58,621 nt of DNA from Thermoleophilia bacterium (lineage in GTDB: Bacteria > Actinomycetota > Thermoleophilia > Gaiellales > Gaiellaceae), in contig JAICME010000002.1 of NCBI GenBank assembly GCA_025929425.1, positions 1-58,621 of the forward strand, given 5' to 3'. The notes below the pieces were generated by a model that had not been told where the DNA came from, did not search any database, and saw only the letters and a program-made list of their open reading frames with translations. The position numbers and the translations under genes are program-made. Positions 17,401 through 25,389 of this stretch are shown piece after piece; position 1 is the first letter of the stretch; the number at the start of each line of letters is the position of its first letter.

Positions 17401-18641
17401 TCGCGACAATCTGGGACAGGACAGCGGTCGAGATGCTCCGCTCGGGAGCGGCGAGCGAGCCGGTTCAGGCGCGCGATCTCTTCGACCTGTCCAGCGCGAT
17501 GTGGAAGGCCTGGAACGCGACCGGGCCAAAGACCGCCTCTGCTGCGATCAGCTATGCCGCGTATCGCCTGCTTCTCTGGCAGGCGTCGTTCAATTCGAAC
17601 CTGAGCAGGACGTTCGCGCTGCTCACGAACGAGATGCGCGCCCTCTGCTATTCGCCGGACTTCACCGCCACGGGAGGAAGCTCGCCCGCCGCGCTGGGCA
17701 ACCGGATCGCAGCCGCCGCGATCGCGGCGGGCGCACACGACGGCTCGAACGAGGCGCTCCACTACGCCGATCCGACTTTCACGCCGCGCAACCAACCGCT
17801 GATCGTCCCCGCAGCCGGCTCTACGGTCCATGACGCGACGTTCTGGCAGCCCCTCGCGCTCGGCACAGTCCAGCCGCACAGCCTGACCGCCACTCCGTCG
17901 AAGGTTCAGGCGTTCGTCGGTGCGCAGTGGGGTCATGTCCGCAGCTTCGCGCTCCCCCACTCGAAACGCGGGCTTCCCCTGGGCCCCGGTGTGCTGCCGC
18001 TCGGCGATCCTTCCGGCCCCGGGTACAAGCAAGCCGCCCTTGCCGTACTTCGGGCGACGTCCGGGCGAGGCGCGGGACCGCGGTCGTGGACTCCGCTCGA
18101 CTGGAACTCACTCGCTACGCGCGACGCGTCCGGCGATCTCGCCCGAGACGTTCGTCTCTACCTCGGCCTCGACGCGGCACTGAACGACGCTGCCGTAGCC
18201 ACGTGGGGAGCGAAACGGATCTACGACGGACCGAGGCCGATCTCGATGATCCGCTATCTCGCGTTCCAGGGCCAGTCCAGCCACCCCGACGAGGCGCACT
18301 GGAGCGCCGACGGCCTGCCGACCGTTCCGGGGCTGGTCGTGCTGCGCGGCGGCACGATCCAGGTGCTCTCGAACGGCCACTGGATCGAGGGCGCAAGGTG
18401 GTCACCTCCCGCAGCCACGCCCGCCTCGCCCGGCAGCGTCGCCGAGAGCAGCGCATTCGCCTACGCCGCGGGAAAGGTGTTGACCGCACTCACGGGACAC
18501 GCCTACACAGGGAAGATGCGAGCGGCGAGCGCGGCTCCGCTCGCAGCCGGAATCGATCTCCCAGCGGATGTGACGGCAGGACGCAAAATCGGCGAGCGCG
18601 TCGCGGAGCTCGTGCTCCGCAAGCTCCGCGCATACCGCTAG
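14439..18641 (+). CDS. Giant fusion: NqrB/RnfD-like membrane domain, FG-GAP/CRTAC1, ASPIC/UnbV and haloperoxidase-like domain
   Basis: 1400 residues from ATG 14439 without interruption. Residues ~30-390 are about ten membrane helices with 'VFNPSNIGLVI' and 'FFMITDPKTAP', as in NqrB/RnfD subunits. From ~480 an extracellular beta-propeller carries calcium-binding repeats: 'DYNGDGWED', 'DLDGDGRPE', 'DVNGDGRPD' (twice) and 'DNDGRME'. Residues ~895-965 look like ASPIC/UnbV ('VRAGSSYLSSEDERVHFGLG'). Residues ~985-1400 resemble vanadium-haloperoxidase/PAP2-like DUF6851 proteins ('YDGPRPISMIRYLA'). At the usual 'SGHS' catalytic-His block it reads 'VAESSAFAYAAGKVLTALTG', so the acid-base His appears lost. 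Function unknown; a membrane-anchored surface protein is likely. Confidence 0.82.
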   Translation: MSAHAAPAPSGLTFTIRGTPYPVLLPSLRDPRLHLAATIISLQAIGQVGFNFEVSIAQILLALGTCALLEVAIAMRAQRVILWPASAMLTGNGVAFVLRVPGTAHGDWWSLKGWWIFVGTAAAALLSKYVIRRRGEHVFNPSNIGLVICFLALGRNRAAPLDFWWGPTSVWLALALAVIVTGGFAILGRLKLLRVAVGFWVSFAAAIGVLALAGHTMTARWHLGPISGFHLWWVLVSSPEVLVFLFFMITDPKTAPRSSTGRLAYAISLGLLAGVLIAPTTSEFAAKVALLGALALVCLALPLLRLIPVPLERRLVVGLASAAVAVAAAAIVIGNAPAVATASPTLHSGRLPPITILPGQGVQTKLDLGTAQLIVQDLIAASPSAGSGALRIWLVQGAEQGPPTATVQRAGLSYHLHQIPDGHWALPSATPTIALRPTPLSTALRGTHLTDVAPAVGLDFRQDSFRYGVSNEYTAMMGGGVCWLDYNGDGWEDLFAVNSYASADAARWKGHGGLPRSQLFENVHGHFRDVTARAHAGLQAQGDGCAAADLDGDGRPELIVTTTTGIKLLWNDGNDTFTEGARRAGLVAAGWYTGVAVADVNGDGRPDVFVAGYARPYDSVPNSLAGFPTNLVGVRDLLYLNEGNGPNGRARFREVGVQAGLEASGFSHGLGATFLDVNGDGRPDLYVANDEDPNQLYVNVPWPGGAKADPAGLGFRFENRAAISGVADPYAGMGVAVDGAADSQRLFVTNSRNEPSAAFSKTISSSFSNARPDFDPALGATFAGWGDSFVDLANSGRSDLVVATGGIPVTSLQTDAGPVKVVAPLSDRRGTDYGLARGIAPGGLRVNGRGLAAADVDNDGRMEIAVNSIGGKLLLLKAAGPSGHWLDVELSRFTPGATVTVDVGRKRLSQEVRAGSSYLSSEDERVHFGLGVDARVSRLTVRYPWGAWSVLHDVHADRIVEVAVPPFRARHATPPSRLCRRPTAHGTVATIWDRTAVEMLRSGAASEPVQARDLFDLSSAMWKAWNATGPKTASAAISYAAYRLLLWQASFNSNLSRTFALLTNEMRALCYSPDFTATGGSSPAALGNRIAAAAIAAGAHDGSNEALHYADPTFTPRNQPLIVPAAGSTVHDATFWQPLALGTVQPHSLTATPSKVQAFVGAQWGHVRSFALPHSKRGLPLGPGVLPLGDPSGPGYKQAALAVLRATSGRGAGPRSWTPLDWNSLATRDASGDLARDVRLYLGLDAALNDAAVATWGAKRIYDGPRPISMIRYLAFQGQSSHPDEAHWSADGLPTVPGLVVLRGGTIQVLSNGHWIEGARWSPPAATPASPGSVAESSAFAYAAGKVLTALTGHAYTGKMRAASAAPLAAGIDLPADVTAGRKIGERVAELVLRKLRAYR

Positions 18642-19903
18642 CGGCCGGAGCGGGCCTGCAGACGGACGGCGACCGTGTCGAGCGTCACCGCTCCGAGGAG
18701 CACGAGCCCAGTGACGATGTAGATCCAGCCGTTCGAGATGCTCAGCGTATTGAGGCCGTTCTGCAACGTTCCGATCAGCACGGCCCCGAGCAACGCGCCG
18801 CGCACCTCGCCGCGGCCGCCGAAGAGGCTGACGCCGCCGATCACCGCGGAGGCGATGGCGTTCAGGAGCAAGTTTCCCGGCGGAAACGTCAGCGCAACCG
18901 AGTTGACCTGCGCCGCGAAGATGATGCCGCCGATCCCGGCGGTGGCGCCCGAGATCATGAACACGATGACCTTGATGCGCTTCACGCTGATACCGGAGCG
19001 ACGCGCAGCCTCCGCATTGCCTCCGACCGCATAGACGTGGCGGCCGAACGTCGTCCACTTGGCGAGGAACGTCAGCAGCACGAAGAAGAACACGATGATC
19101 AGGCCCGCCAGCGGCAGCCCTTCGGGCGTGTCGATGATCTTGCCGTTGTTCGCGATCGCCACCGACCCGAACGCCGCGATCCCGATGCCGATGGTCTTCA
19201 GGCCGGCCGAGATCCAGCTCTGCTGGCCGATCTGAGTGCCTCGCGCGACGATCTTCTTGTACAGGACGCTCGCCGGGTAGAGCGCCGTGAAGATCGCGGC
19301 GATCGGCCAACCAGCCCCGGGAGAGAAGATGTACGCGTCGGTGTAGTTGATCCAGCGGTCCTGGATGATGATCGTGCCGCGCTGCTGGAGCTCGTTGAGG
19401 ATCACGCCCTGCCAGATCAGGAAGCCGCCGAGCGTGACCACGAAGGAGGGAACACCGACGAACGCCACGATCGACCCCTGGACGCCTCCGATCACCGCGC
19501 ACACGGCGACGGCCACCAGCATCGCGAGGATGCCGTTCATCTGCCAGCTGCTTCCGGGGAGCTGGAGCTCGGCGACGACGAGCGCCCCGATGCCTGCGAG
19601 GTAGCCGATCGAAAGATCGATCTCGCCGAGGAGGAGAACGAAGACGACGCCGTAGGCGAGCATCGCCGTGCCGGCGGTCTCCGTGATCAGGTTGACGAAG
19701 TTGACCGACGTGAAGAAGTTCGTCGCCGTGAAGCCGAAGATGATGACGACGGCGATCTCGCCGACGATGATCGGGACCGGCCCGAGGTTGCCGGTGCGCA
19801 CGTTGAGCCATGCGCGCTCCCACACACCCTGGATGCCGTCGGAGATGCGCTCCTCCTCGAGCGGCGGCGCGCGATCGGGCCCGACGACGTCGGCCGAGGT
19901 CAC
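18638..19903 (-). CDS. Sugar ABC transporter permease (XylH-like)
   Basis: 421 residues beginning at GTG 19903, which overlaps the stop of the ATPase gene by 4 nt (GTGA). About ten to twelve membrane helices are visible. 'LLLGEIDLSIGYLAGIGALV' and 'RHVYAVGGNAEAARRSGISV' (the EAA-like loop) place it in the BPD_transp_2 family with XylH/RbsC. It forms the channel for a monosaccharide importer with the two upstream genes. The length matches XylH better than RbsC (about 320), supporting a pentose substrate. Its stop shares CTAG with the convergent fusion gene. Confidence 0.9.
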   Translation of the reverse strand: MTSADVVGPDRAPPLEEERISDGIQGVWERAWLNVRTGNLGPVPIIVGEIAVVIIFGFTATNFFTSVNFVNLITETAGTAMLAYGVVFVLLLGEIDLSIGYLAGIGALVVAELQLPGSSWQMNGILAMLVAVAVCAVIGGVQGSIVAFVGVPSFVVTLGGFLIWQGVILNELQQRGTIIIQDRWINYTDAYIFSPGAGWPIAAIFTALYPASVLYKKIVARGTQIGQQSWISAGLKTIGIGIAAFGSVAIANNGKIIDTPEGLPLAGLIIVFFFVLLTFLAKWTTFGRHVYAVGGNAEAARRSGISVKRIKVIVFMISGATAGIGGIIFAAQVNSVALTFPPGNLLLNAIASAVIGGVSLFGGRGEVRGALLGAVLIGTLQNGLNTLSISNGWIYIVTGLVLLGAVTLDTVAVRLQARSGR

Positions 19904-20682
19904 GCGTCGACTCCTGCAGGCGATGCGGAAATCCCGGCGACCTTCGTGGGCTTGCCGGCCGTGATCGCCTCGACCACCGCCTGCTGCGTGGTCTTTCTGC
20001 GCTCGAACACGCCGACGTTCCGTCCGAGCCGGAGCACCGTGATCCGGTCCGCCGTCTCGAAGACGTCGTGGAGGTTGTGCGAGATGAGGATCACGCCGAG
20101 CCCCTGCTCTCCGAGCCTCCGAACCAGTTCGAGCACCTGTTCGGTCTGCGCCACGCCGAGCGCGGCGGTCGGCTCGTCGAGAACGACGAGTTTCGAGTTC
20201 CACATCACTGCTCGCGCGACGGCCACGGACTGACGCTGGCCGCCGGAGAGCGTCGCCACCGTCTGGCGCACCGACTTGATCGTCGTGACCGCCAGCGACT
20301 TCAGCGTCTCGGAGGTGTGCTGCTCCATCGGCGCCTCGGAGAGGATCTGAGCGCGACTTATCTCGCGACCGAGGTACATGTTCTGGACGACGTCGAGGTT
20401 GTCGCAGAGCGCGAGATCCTGGTAGACGACCTCGATCCCGAGTCGCGCGGCGTCCTTCGGCCCGTGAATGTGCACCTCTTTGCCCTCGAACACGATCCGG
20501 CCGCTGTCGGCCGAGTGCGTGCCTGCGATGCATTTGACGAGCGTGGACTTGCCGGCCCCGTTGTCGCCCACCAGGGCCATCACCTCTCCGTCCATGACCT
20601 CGAAGTCGACGTCGGTCAGCGCCTGCACCGAGCCGAACGTCTTCGTGATGCCTTGCAGATGGAGAAGTGGCGTATCGCTCAT
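19900..20682 (-). CDS. Sugar ABC transporter ATP-binding protein, single domain
   Basis: 260 residues with Walker A 'GDNGAGKST', signature 'LSGGQRQSVAVARAV', Walker B 'LVVLDEP' followed by 'TAALGVAQ', and the switch His in 'LISHNLHDVFE'. It belongs to the monosaccharide (XylG/RbsA/FrcA) group, but unlike XylG it has one nucleotide-binding domain, so it must act as a homodimer, as in FrcA-type systems. The order is binding protein, ATPase, permease; it is coupled to the permease by a 4-nt overlap and separated from the binding-protein gene by a hairpin. Confidence 0.92.
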   Translation of the reverse strand: MSDTPLLHLQGITKTFGSVQALTDVDFEVMDGEVMALVGDNGAGKSTLVKCIAGTHSADSGRIVFEGKEVHIHGPKDAARLGIEVVYQDLALCDNLDVVQNMYLGREISRAQILSEAPMEQHTSETLKSLAVTTIKSVRQTVATLSGGQRQSVAVARAVMWNSKLVVLDEPTAALGVAQTEQVLELVRRLGEQGLGVILISHNLHDVFETADRITVLRLGRNVGVFERRKTTQQAVVEAITAGKPTKVAGISASPAGVDA

Positions 20683-20710
20683 CGAGGGTCGCTCCTGGGC
20701 GAGAAGAGCG

Positions 20711-20743
20711 TGGTGGAGGCGCCCTTCACGGACGCCTCCACCA
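20711..20743 (-). terminator. Intercistronic hairpin between binding-protein and ATPase genes
   Basis: TGGTGGAGGCG and CGCCTCCACCA form a perfect 11-bp stem with an 11-nt loop, 17 nt after the binding-protein stop. No U-tract follows, so it may be a leaky terminator or a 3' stabiliser that keeps binding-protein mRNA more abundant than the ATPase/permease part, as is common for importer operons (inference). Confidence 0.7.
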
Positions 20744-20759
20744 TCTCAGAGTGGACGAG

Positions 20760-21836
20760 CTACTTGCAGTACTTCTTGTACTGCCCGATGCAGACTTCCT
20801 TCTTCGTCAGCCACTTCTGCGTGAACAGCTGTTTGTAGTTCTTCTTCGTGATCCAGGTGACCGGCAGGGTGAGCGTGGGCTCCTTCTTCTTGCCGTTCAG
20901 GCGGAAGCCGTTCGTCTTCGGCTTCTGCCCATGGAGCAGCGCGATCGCCGCGGCCGCCGCGGCGTTCGCCTCGAGCGACACCTTCTTGTAGACCGTACCC
21001 GACTGCCAGCCGGCGAGGATGTACTGGACGCCCTGCGCCGTCGTGTCCTGGCCGGACAGGGGGATCGGCTTGAGATGCTTCGCCTTCAGGTCGGCGACCA
21101 CTGCGCCGGCGATGTTGTCGTTCGCCGCGATGACGCCCTGGATGTTGTTGTTCGTCTTGACGAGCATCTGGTTGAAGATGGTCGCGGCGTTGGTCGCGTC
21201 CCAGTCGGGAACGAACTTCTGCGGCCCCTTCTTCAGAGAGTGCTTCTTGAAGAGCGGGTTGAGGACAGCGTCGTTGCCGCTCTTGAACCAGAAGGCGTTC
21301 TGGTCGGTCTGTCCGCCCCAGAGCTCGGCGACGGTGCTCGACTTCTTGTACGTCCCCTTCGCCTTCATCGCGGCGATGATGCCGTTGGCCTGCGCCGCGC
21401 CGACCGCCTTGCCGTCGAACGTGTCGTAGACGGACGCCGTGCCGCCGATGACCTGGCGGTCGTAGTCGATCGCCTTTCCACCTTTGTCCGTGAAGAGCTT
21501 CTCGATCGACGACGCGGACCCGTTGTCGAGCGACGTCTCGATCACGACCTTGGCGCCCGCTGCGAGGCAGGCCTGCGCCTGCGCCTTCTGCTTCAGCGGA
21601 TCGTTGAGCGCGTTGTTGATCGAGGCCGTGACGCCGGCCTTGGCGAACGCGGCCTTGAGTAGCGGCGCATCGAACTGCACCCAGCGCACGGACGACTTCG
21701 TGTCCGGTAGCAGGACGCAGACCTGCACGTTGGACGATGTCTTCTTCGTGCTCGCGACGGCGGCCGCGGAGACTGCCAGTGCGACAACCCCGATGCCGAG
21801 CACGAGGATCAGACCCTTCGTACGAAACTTCTTCAC
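20760..21836 (-). CDS. Sugar ABC transporter substrate-binding protein (XylF-like)
   Basis: 358 residues. GTG 21836 is chosen because GGAGGG lies 8 nt upstream and the protein then begins directly with a lysine-rich n-region and hydrophobic signal ('LILVLGIGVVALAVSAAAVAS'). The mature part is a periplasmic-binding-protein-1/Peripla_BP_4 fold: 'VCVLLPDTKSSVRWVQFDAPLL', 'GVIAANDNIAGAVVADLKA' and 'IPLSGQDTTAQGVQYI', the last two being ligand-contact blocks of XylF-type receptors. No lipobox Cys is obvious, so anchoring is unclear. It heads the importer operon, divergent from the isomerase gene by 195 bp. Confidence 0.92.
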   Translation of the reverse strand: MKKFRTKGLILVLGIGVVALAVSAAAVASTKKTSSNVQVCVLLPDTKSSVRWVQFDAPLLKAAFAKAGVTASINNALNDPLKQKAQAQACLAAGAKVVIETSLDNGSASSIEKLFTDKGGKAIDYDRQVIGGTASVYDTFDGKAVGAAQANGIIAAMKAKGTYKKSSTVAELWGGQTDQNAFWFKSGNDAVLNPLFKKHSLKKGPQKFVPDWDATNAATIFNQMLVKTNNNIQGVIAANDNIAGAVVADLKAKHLKPIPLSGQDTTAQGVQYILAGWQSGTVYKKVSLEANAAAAAAIALLHGQKPKTNGFRLNGKKKEPTLTLPVTWITKKNYKQLFTQKWLTKKEVCIGQYKKYCK

Positions 21837-22031
21837 GCTGCTTGCCCTCCTCGCTTTCCACTTCGAGAGCGCCGTGCGGCGTCTCCTGACTGTGCCGCCC
21901 GTCACACACACGAGAAAAGCGCCCCTCACCCACCCGTGTCCCGCTCCGGTCGATCGGCGGGCCAGATACTACGCCCCCTCTTGAACTGGTGCAAAGGCGG
22001 CGACCGACCGGATCCGAGATAGTGTCGGCCC

Positions 22032-23030
22032 GTGAAGACCAGTCTCGGCATCTGGGCCTTCGGCGGAATGGCGACGCGGTTCAATCCCGGCGGATACAAG
22101 CCGGAACTGGCGAGCATCTCGACGGTAGAGAAGGTCCGCACGGCAGTCGGTGGGCTGGGCGACCTGATCGACGATTACGAATTCCACTATCCGCAGGAGA
22201 TCTCGCACGACAACCTCGAGGCAGTCCGCGACGCGCTCGACGGACACGGGATCTACTGCATCGCGAGCGGCCTCCATCTCGACCCCCGTTTCGGCAAGGG
22301 AGGGTTCTGCTCGCCGGACGACGCGACGCGCGCGGAGGCTCTGCGCCTCACCCGGGACGCGATCGACCTGGCGGCCGATGTCGGCGCGCAAATGATCATC
22401 TGGCCGGGGATCGAGGGCTACAACTACCCCTTCCAGACGCCGTACGCCGACTCGTGGACGCGTTTCGTCGACGGCGTCGAAGAGGCCGCCAGGCATGCGC
22501 GTGAGCGAGGCGTCACGGTGTTTCTCGAGCACAAGAACTCCGAGCCCGCCATGAAGATCCTCATGCGCAACGTCGGCATGACGCTGCACGTCATCCACAC
22601 CCTGCGCACCCGTGGCATCTCGAACGTCAAGGTCAACATGGACTGGCAGCACCTGATCATGAACGGCGAGAACCTCGCCGAATATGCGGCGCTTCTGGCC
22701 GCCGAAGGGCTGCTCGGCCATCAGCACGCGAACTCCGGCTGGGGCACGTTCGACGACGACAACATGGTCGGCGCGACGGCCTTCATGGAGACACTCGAGC
22801 TCGCGCTCGAACTGCGCCGCGCCGGCTACGGCGAAAACGGCGAGCGCCTCGGCTTCGACCTCTATCCGTACACCGAGGATGCGGTCGGGGCCGTGAAGCG
22901 GTCGGTGCTTCAGTGGAGATTCATCGACGAGGTCGCCGCCAGGATCGACGAGACGGAGCTGAGACGCGCCCAGCAGGCGAAGGACGCCGTCCGTGCGTAC
23001 GAGCTCGTGTACGCCGCGCTCGGCGCGTAG
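22032..23030 (+). CDS. Xylose isomerase-like TIM-barrel sugar isomerase
   Basis: 332 residues from GTG 22032. Conserved blocks 'IIWPGIEGYNYPFQTPY', 'VFLEHKNSEPAMKILMRNVG' (metal-binding Glu), 'VKVNMDWQHLIMNGENLAEY' and 'LLGHQHANSGWGTFDDDN' carry the Glu, Asp and His residues that hold two divalent metals in xylose isomerases. The sequence is shorter than classical XylA (about 390), and belongs to the AP-endonuclease-2-like branch. It likely converts xylose (or a related aldose) to the ketose used by the kinase that follows 1 nt later. The substrate assignment rests on the neighbours. Confidence 0.82.
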   Translation: MKTSLGIWAFGGMATRFNPGGYKPELASISTVEKVRTAVGGLGDLIDDYEFHYPQEISHDNLEAVRDALDGHGIYCIASGLHLDPRFGKGGFCSPDDATRAEALRLTRDAIDLAADVGAQMIIWPGIEGYNYPFQTPYADSWTRFVDGVEEAARHARERGVTVFLEHKNSEPAMKILMRNVGMTLHVIHTLRTRGISNVKVNMDWQHLIMNGENLAEYAALLAAEGLLGHQHANSGWGTFDDDNMVGATAFMETLELALELRRAGYGENGERLGFDLYPYTEDAVGAVKRSVLQWRFIDEVAARIDETELRRAQQAKDAVRAYELVYAALGA

Positions 23031-24400
23031 TGCCTCTCGTCGGCCTCGACGTCGGCACCTCCGCGGTCAAGGGCGTCGCGATCGACGAAGAAGGGCGCCT
23101 GCTCGCCACGGCGAGCGCGGGGTACCCGCTCTCGCGGCCGCAGCCGGGCTGGTCGGAGCAGGAGCCCGAGGACTGGTGGTTCGCCGCGAGAGACGTGCTG
23201 GGTCAGCTGCCCGAGGGGCCGGTTGGACTGTCCGGTCAGATGCACGGGCTCGTCGTCCTCGACGCCGAGCACCGTCTGCTGCGCCCTGCGATCCTCTGGA
23301 ACGACCAGCGCACCGCCGCCGAGTGCGCGGAGATCGAGGAGCGGATCGGGTTGCATCGGCTCCTCGAGCTGACGGGGAACCGCGCACTGCCGGGTTTCAC
23401 CGCGCCGAAGCTGTTGTGGATGCGGAGGCACGAGCCCGAGCTGTACGGACGGATCCGGCACGTTCTGCTCCCGAAGGACTACGTCCGCCTGCGGCTGACC
23501 GACGAGCTCGCGACCGACGTCGCCGATGCCTCCGGGACGCTCCTCTTCGACGTCCGCCGACGCGCCTGGTCGGAGGAGGTCTGCGCGGCGCTCGAGATCC
23601 CGCTCGAGTGGCTTCCGTCCGCCCGCGAGTCGACAGAAGTGGCCGGCGCCGGCGATCAGGCAGCAGCCGCGCTCGGCGTCGGCGTCTCGCGGCCGGGGCC
23701 AGTCTCGGTGGTGCTGGGGACCTCCGGCGTCGTCTTCGCCGCCCTCCCCGGTTACGAGCACGACCCTCAAGGCCGACTACATGCGTTCTGCCACGCGGTG
23801 CCCGACACGTGGCACGCAATGGGCGTGATGCTGAGCGCAGCAGGCTCCGCCGCCTGGCTCCGCGAAGTGCTCGCCGCAGACGTCGCTGTTCTCGAGCAGG
23901 AGGCCGAGCGCCTCCCGCCCGAAAGCGAAGGGCTGCTCTTCGCCCCGTACCTCGCAGGCGAGCGCACGCCGCATCCGGATCCCGACGCGCGCGGCGCGTT
24001 CGTCGGCCTCTCTGCCCGGCACGATCGCGGTGCGCTCTGGCGAGCGATGCTGGAGGGCGTCGCCTACGGGCTCCGGGACTCCCTCGAACTGCTCCGCGAA
24101 CTCGGCGCACGGCCCGAGAGCGGCCGCATCTCGGGCGGGGGCGCGCGGAGCGAGCTCTGGCTTCGGATCCTCGCCTCGGTGCTCGAGCTTTCGCTCGAGA
24201 CGACCGAATCCGAGGAGGGGTCCGCGTTCGGCGCCGCGCTCCTCGCCGGCGTCCGTGCAGGTGTCTTCTCGGACGCCGACGAGGCCGTCTCGCGCTGCGT
24301 CCGGACCCGGCGTCGAATCGAGCCGGAGTGGGACTACGGCCGCGGTTACCGGCGCTTCCGCCGGCTCTACCCCACCCTCAGACCCCTGGAGGAGCCTTGA
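23030..24400 (+). CDS. xylB: Xylulokinase (FGGY carbohydrate kinase)
   Basis: 456 residues; GTG 23030 overlaps the isomerase stop (TAGTG). The FGGY fold is complete: phosphate 1 'VGLDVGTSAVKGV', the xylulokinase-type 'GLSGQMHGLVVLD', 'ILWNDQRT', the catalytic Asp in 'GAGDQAAAALG' near residue 208, and the ATP-binding 'RISGGGARSELW'. The 'MHG' motif separates xylulokinases from glycerol kinases. It phosphorylates D-xylulose to xylulose 5-phosphate for the pentose phosphate pathway. Its neighbours, an isomerase and a XylF-like importer, support this. Confidence 0.9.
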   Translation: MPLVGLDVGTSAVKGVAIDEEGRLLATASAGYPLSRPQPGWSEQEPEDWWFAARDVLGQLPEGPVGLSGQMHGLVVLDAEHRLLRPAILWNDQRTAAECAEIEERIGLHRLLELTGNRALPGFTAPKLLWMRRHEPELYGRIRHVLLPKDYVRLRLTDELATDVADASGTLLFDVRRRAWSEEVCAALEIPLEWLPSARESTEVAGAGDQAAAALGVGVSRPGPVSVVLGTSGVVFAALPGYEHDPQGRLHAFCHAVPDTWHAMGVMLSAAGSAAWLREVLAADVAVLEQEAERLPPESEGLLFAPYLAGERTPHPDPDARGAFVGLSARHDRGALWRAMLEGVAYGLRDSLELLRELGARPESGRISGGGARSELWLRILASVLELSLETTESEEGSAFGAALLAGVRAGVFSDADEAVSRCVRTRRRIEPEWDYGRGYRRFRRLYPTLRPLEEP

Positions 24401-25101
24401 CCGACCTGACTGGAAAGACCGCCGTGATCACGGGAGCAAGCCGGGGCATCGGCGCCGCCGTTGCCCGGAGCCTTCACGAGCGCGGGTGCAATCTCGGCCT
24501 CGCGTCCCGCAGCGGGAGCGACCTCGGACTCGAGCGCGTCGTCGCGCGTCCCTGCGACGTCCGCGACCTCGATGCACTCGTCGAGCTCTGCGACGCCACC
24601 GCCGAACGGTTCGGCGGCATCGACATCGTCGTCCCGAACGCCGGCGTCGGCGCCTACGGGCCCTTCCTCGACCTTTCGCGTGATCACCTCGACGAGATGC
24701 TCGATGTGAACCTCAAGGGCACCGTGTACGCCGTCCGCGCGGCGCTTTCCCACATGCTCGGGCGGGAGGGAGACGTCGTCACGCTGGCCTCCGAGGCCGG
24801 CCGCCGCGGCCTTCCCTACGAAGCGGTCTACTGCGCGTCGAAGTTCGGACAGGTCGGGCTCACGCGCGCGCTCGACCACGAGCTTCGAGAGCAGGGGATC
24901 CGGTGCACCAACGTCTGCCCGGGCGGGGTCGCAACCGATTTCGCGCTCGAAGAAGGACGCGGGCGGCCACACGAGGCGCTCGCCGGAATGATGACCCCGG
25001 AGGATGTCGCTGAGATCGTCGTGTTCGCGCTCGAACGTCCTCGGCATCTGCGAATCCTGGAGACCGCGCTCCGGCCGGTGAGCGAGCCGTCATGGGGGTG
25101 A
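24397..25101 (+). CDS. Short-chain dehydrogenase/reductase
   Basis: 234 residues beginning at TTG 24397, which overlaps the kinase stop (TTGA) and has GGAGG a few nt upstream. The NAD(P) motif 'TGASRGIG', the 'NAGVG' motif and the active-site 'YCASK' with the preceding Ser in 'VTLASEAGRR' are all present; 'CPGGVATDF' follows, as in classical SDRs. It is the last gene of the isomerase-kinase operon, so it may act on a sugar or sugar-derived ketone, but SDR specificity cannot be read from sequence. A strong hairpin follows its stop. Confidence 0.9.
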   Translation: MTDLTGKTAVITGASRGIGAAVARSLHERGCNLGLASRSGSDLGLERVVARPCDVRDLDALVELCDATAERFGGIDIVVPNAGVGAYGPFLDLSRDHLDEMLDVNLKGTVYAVRAALSHMLGREGDVVTLASEAGRRGLPYEAVYCASKFGQVGLTRALDHELREQGIRCTNVCPGGVATDFALEEGRGRPHEALAGMMTPEDVAEIVVFALERPRHLRILETALRPVSEPSWG

Positions 25102-25119
25102 CCATTCAGACGTGCGCGT

Positions 25120-25173
25120 CCTCCGAGCGAGAGGGCCGTAGCCGCAGCAACGGCCCTCTCGTTCCCTCGGAGG
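25120..25173 (+). terminator. Strong stem-loop terminator after the sugar operon
   Basis: CGAGAGGGCCGT pairs with ACGGCCCTCTCG (12 bp, loop of 10). An outer CCTCCGAG/CTCGGAGG adds 8 bp, giving a long two-part hairpin 18 nt after the SDR stop. No long U-run follows, as often seen in high-GC actinobacteria. Confidence 0.85.
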
Positions 25174-25322
25174 AACGTGAAATTGCAGCGAGCCTATTAC
25201 CACCTAATCCCGAGTTCTAATCTTCAGACGCCGTTCCTAAGAGCGCCAGATAATTCTCGACCAATTTGACTGACCATTCAATCGACGCTGGCTTCTCCCA
25301 GCGCGTGATCGGATGCGAGCCG

Positions 25323-25351
25323 TTGACAGCACTTCGGCGCCAGTCCAGACT
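25323..25351 (+). promoter_or_regulatory. Candidate promoter for the small secreted protein gene
   Basis: TTGACA matches the -35 consensus perfectly. 17 bp later CAGACT is a poor -10 (3 of 6). The site lies about 40 bp upstream of ATG 25390 within an unusually AT-rich stretch (25175-25330) that holds no ORF of note. Confidence 0.4.
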
Positions 25352-25389
25352 CCCTGGCCGCGACAGGGGACTAGAGAAGGGAGTTTCGC

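Noticed and set aside
15987-18032. 681-aa minus-strand ORF
   Set aside because: Shadow of the fusion gene in GC-rich DNA; Arg/Val/Glu-rich with no domain.
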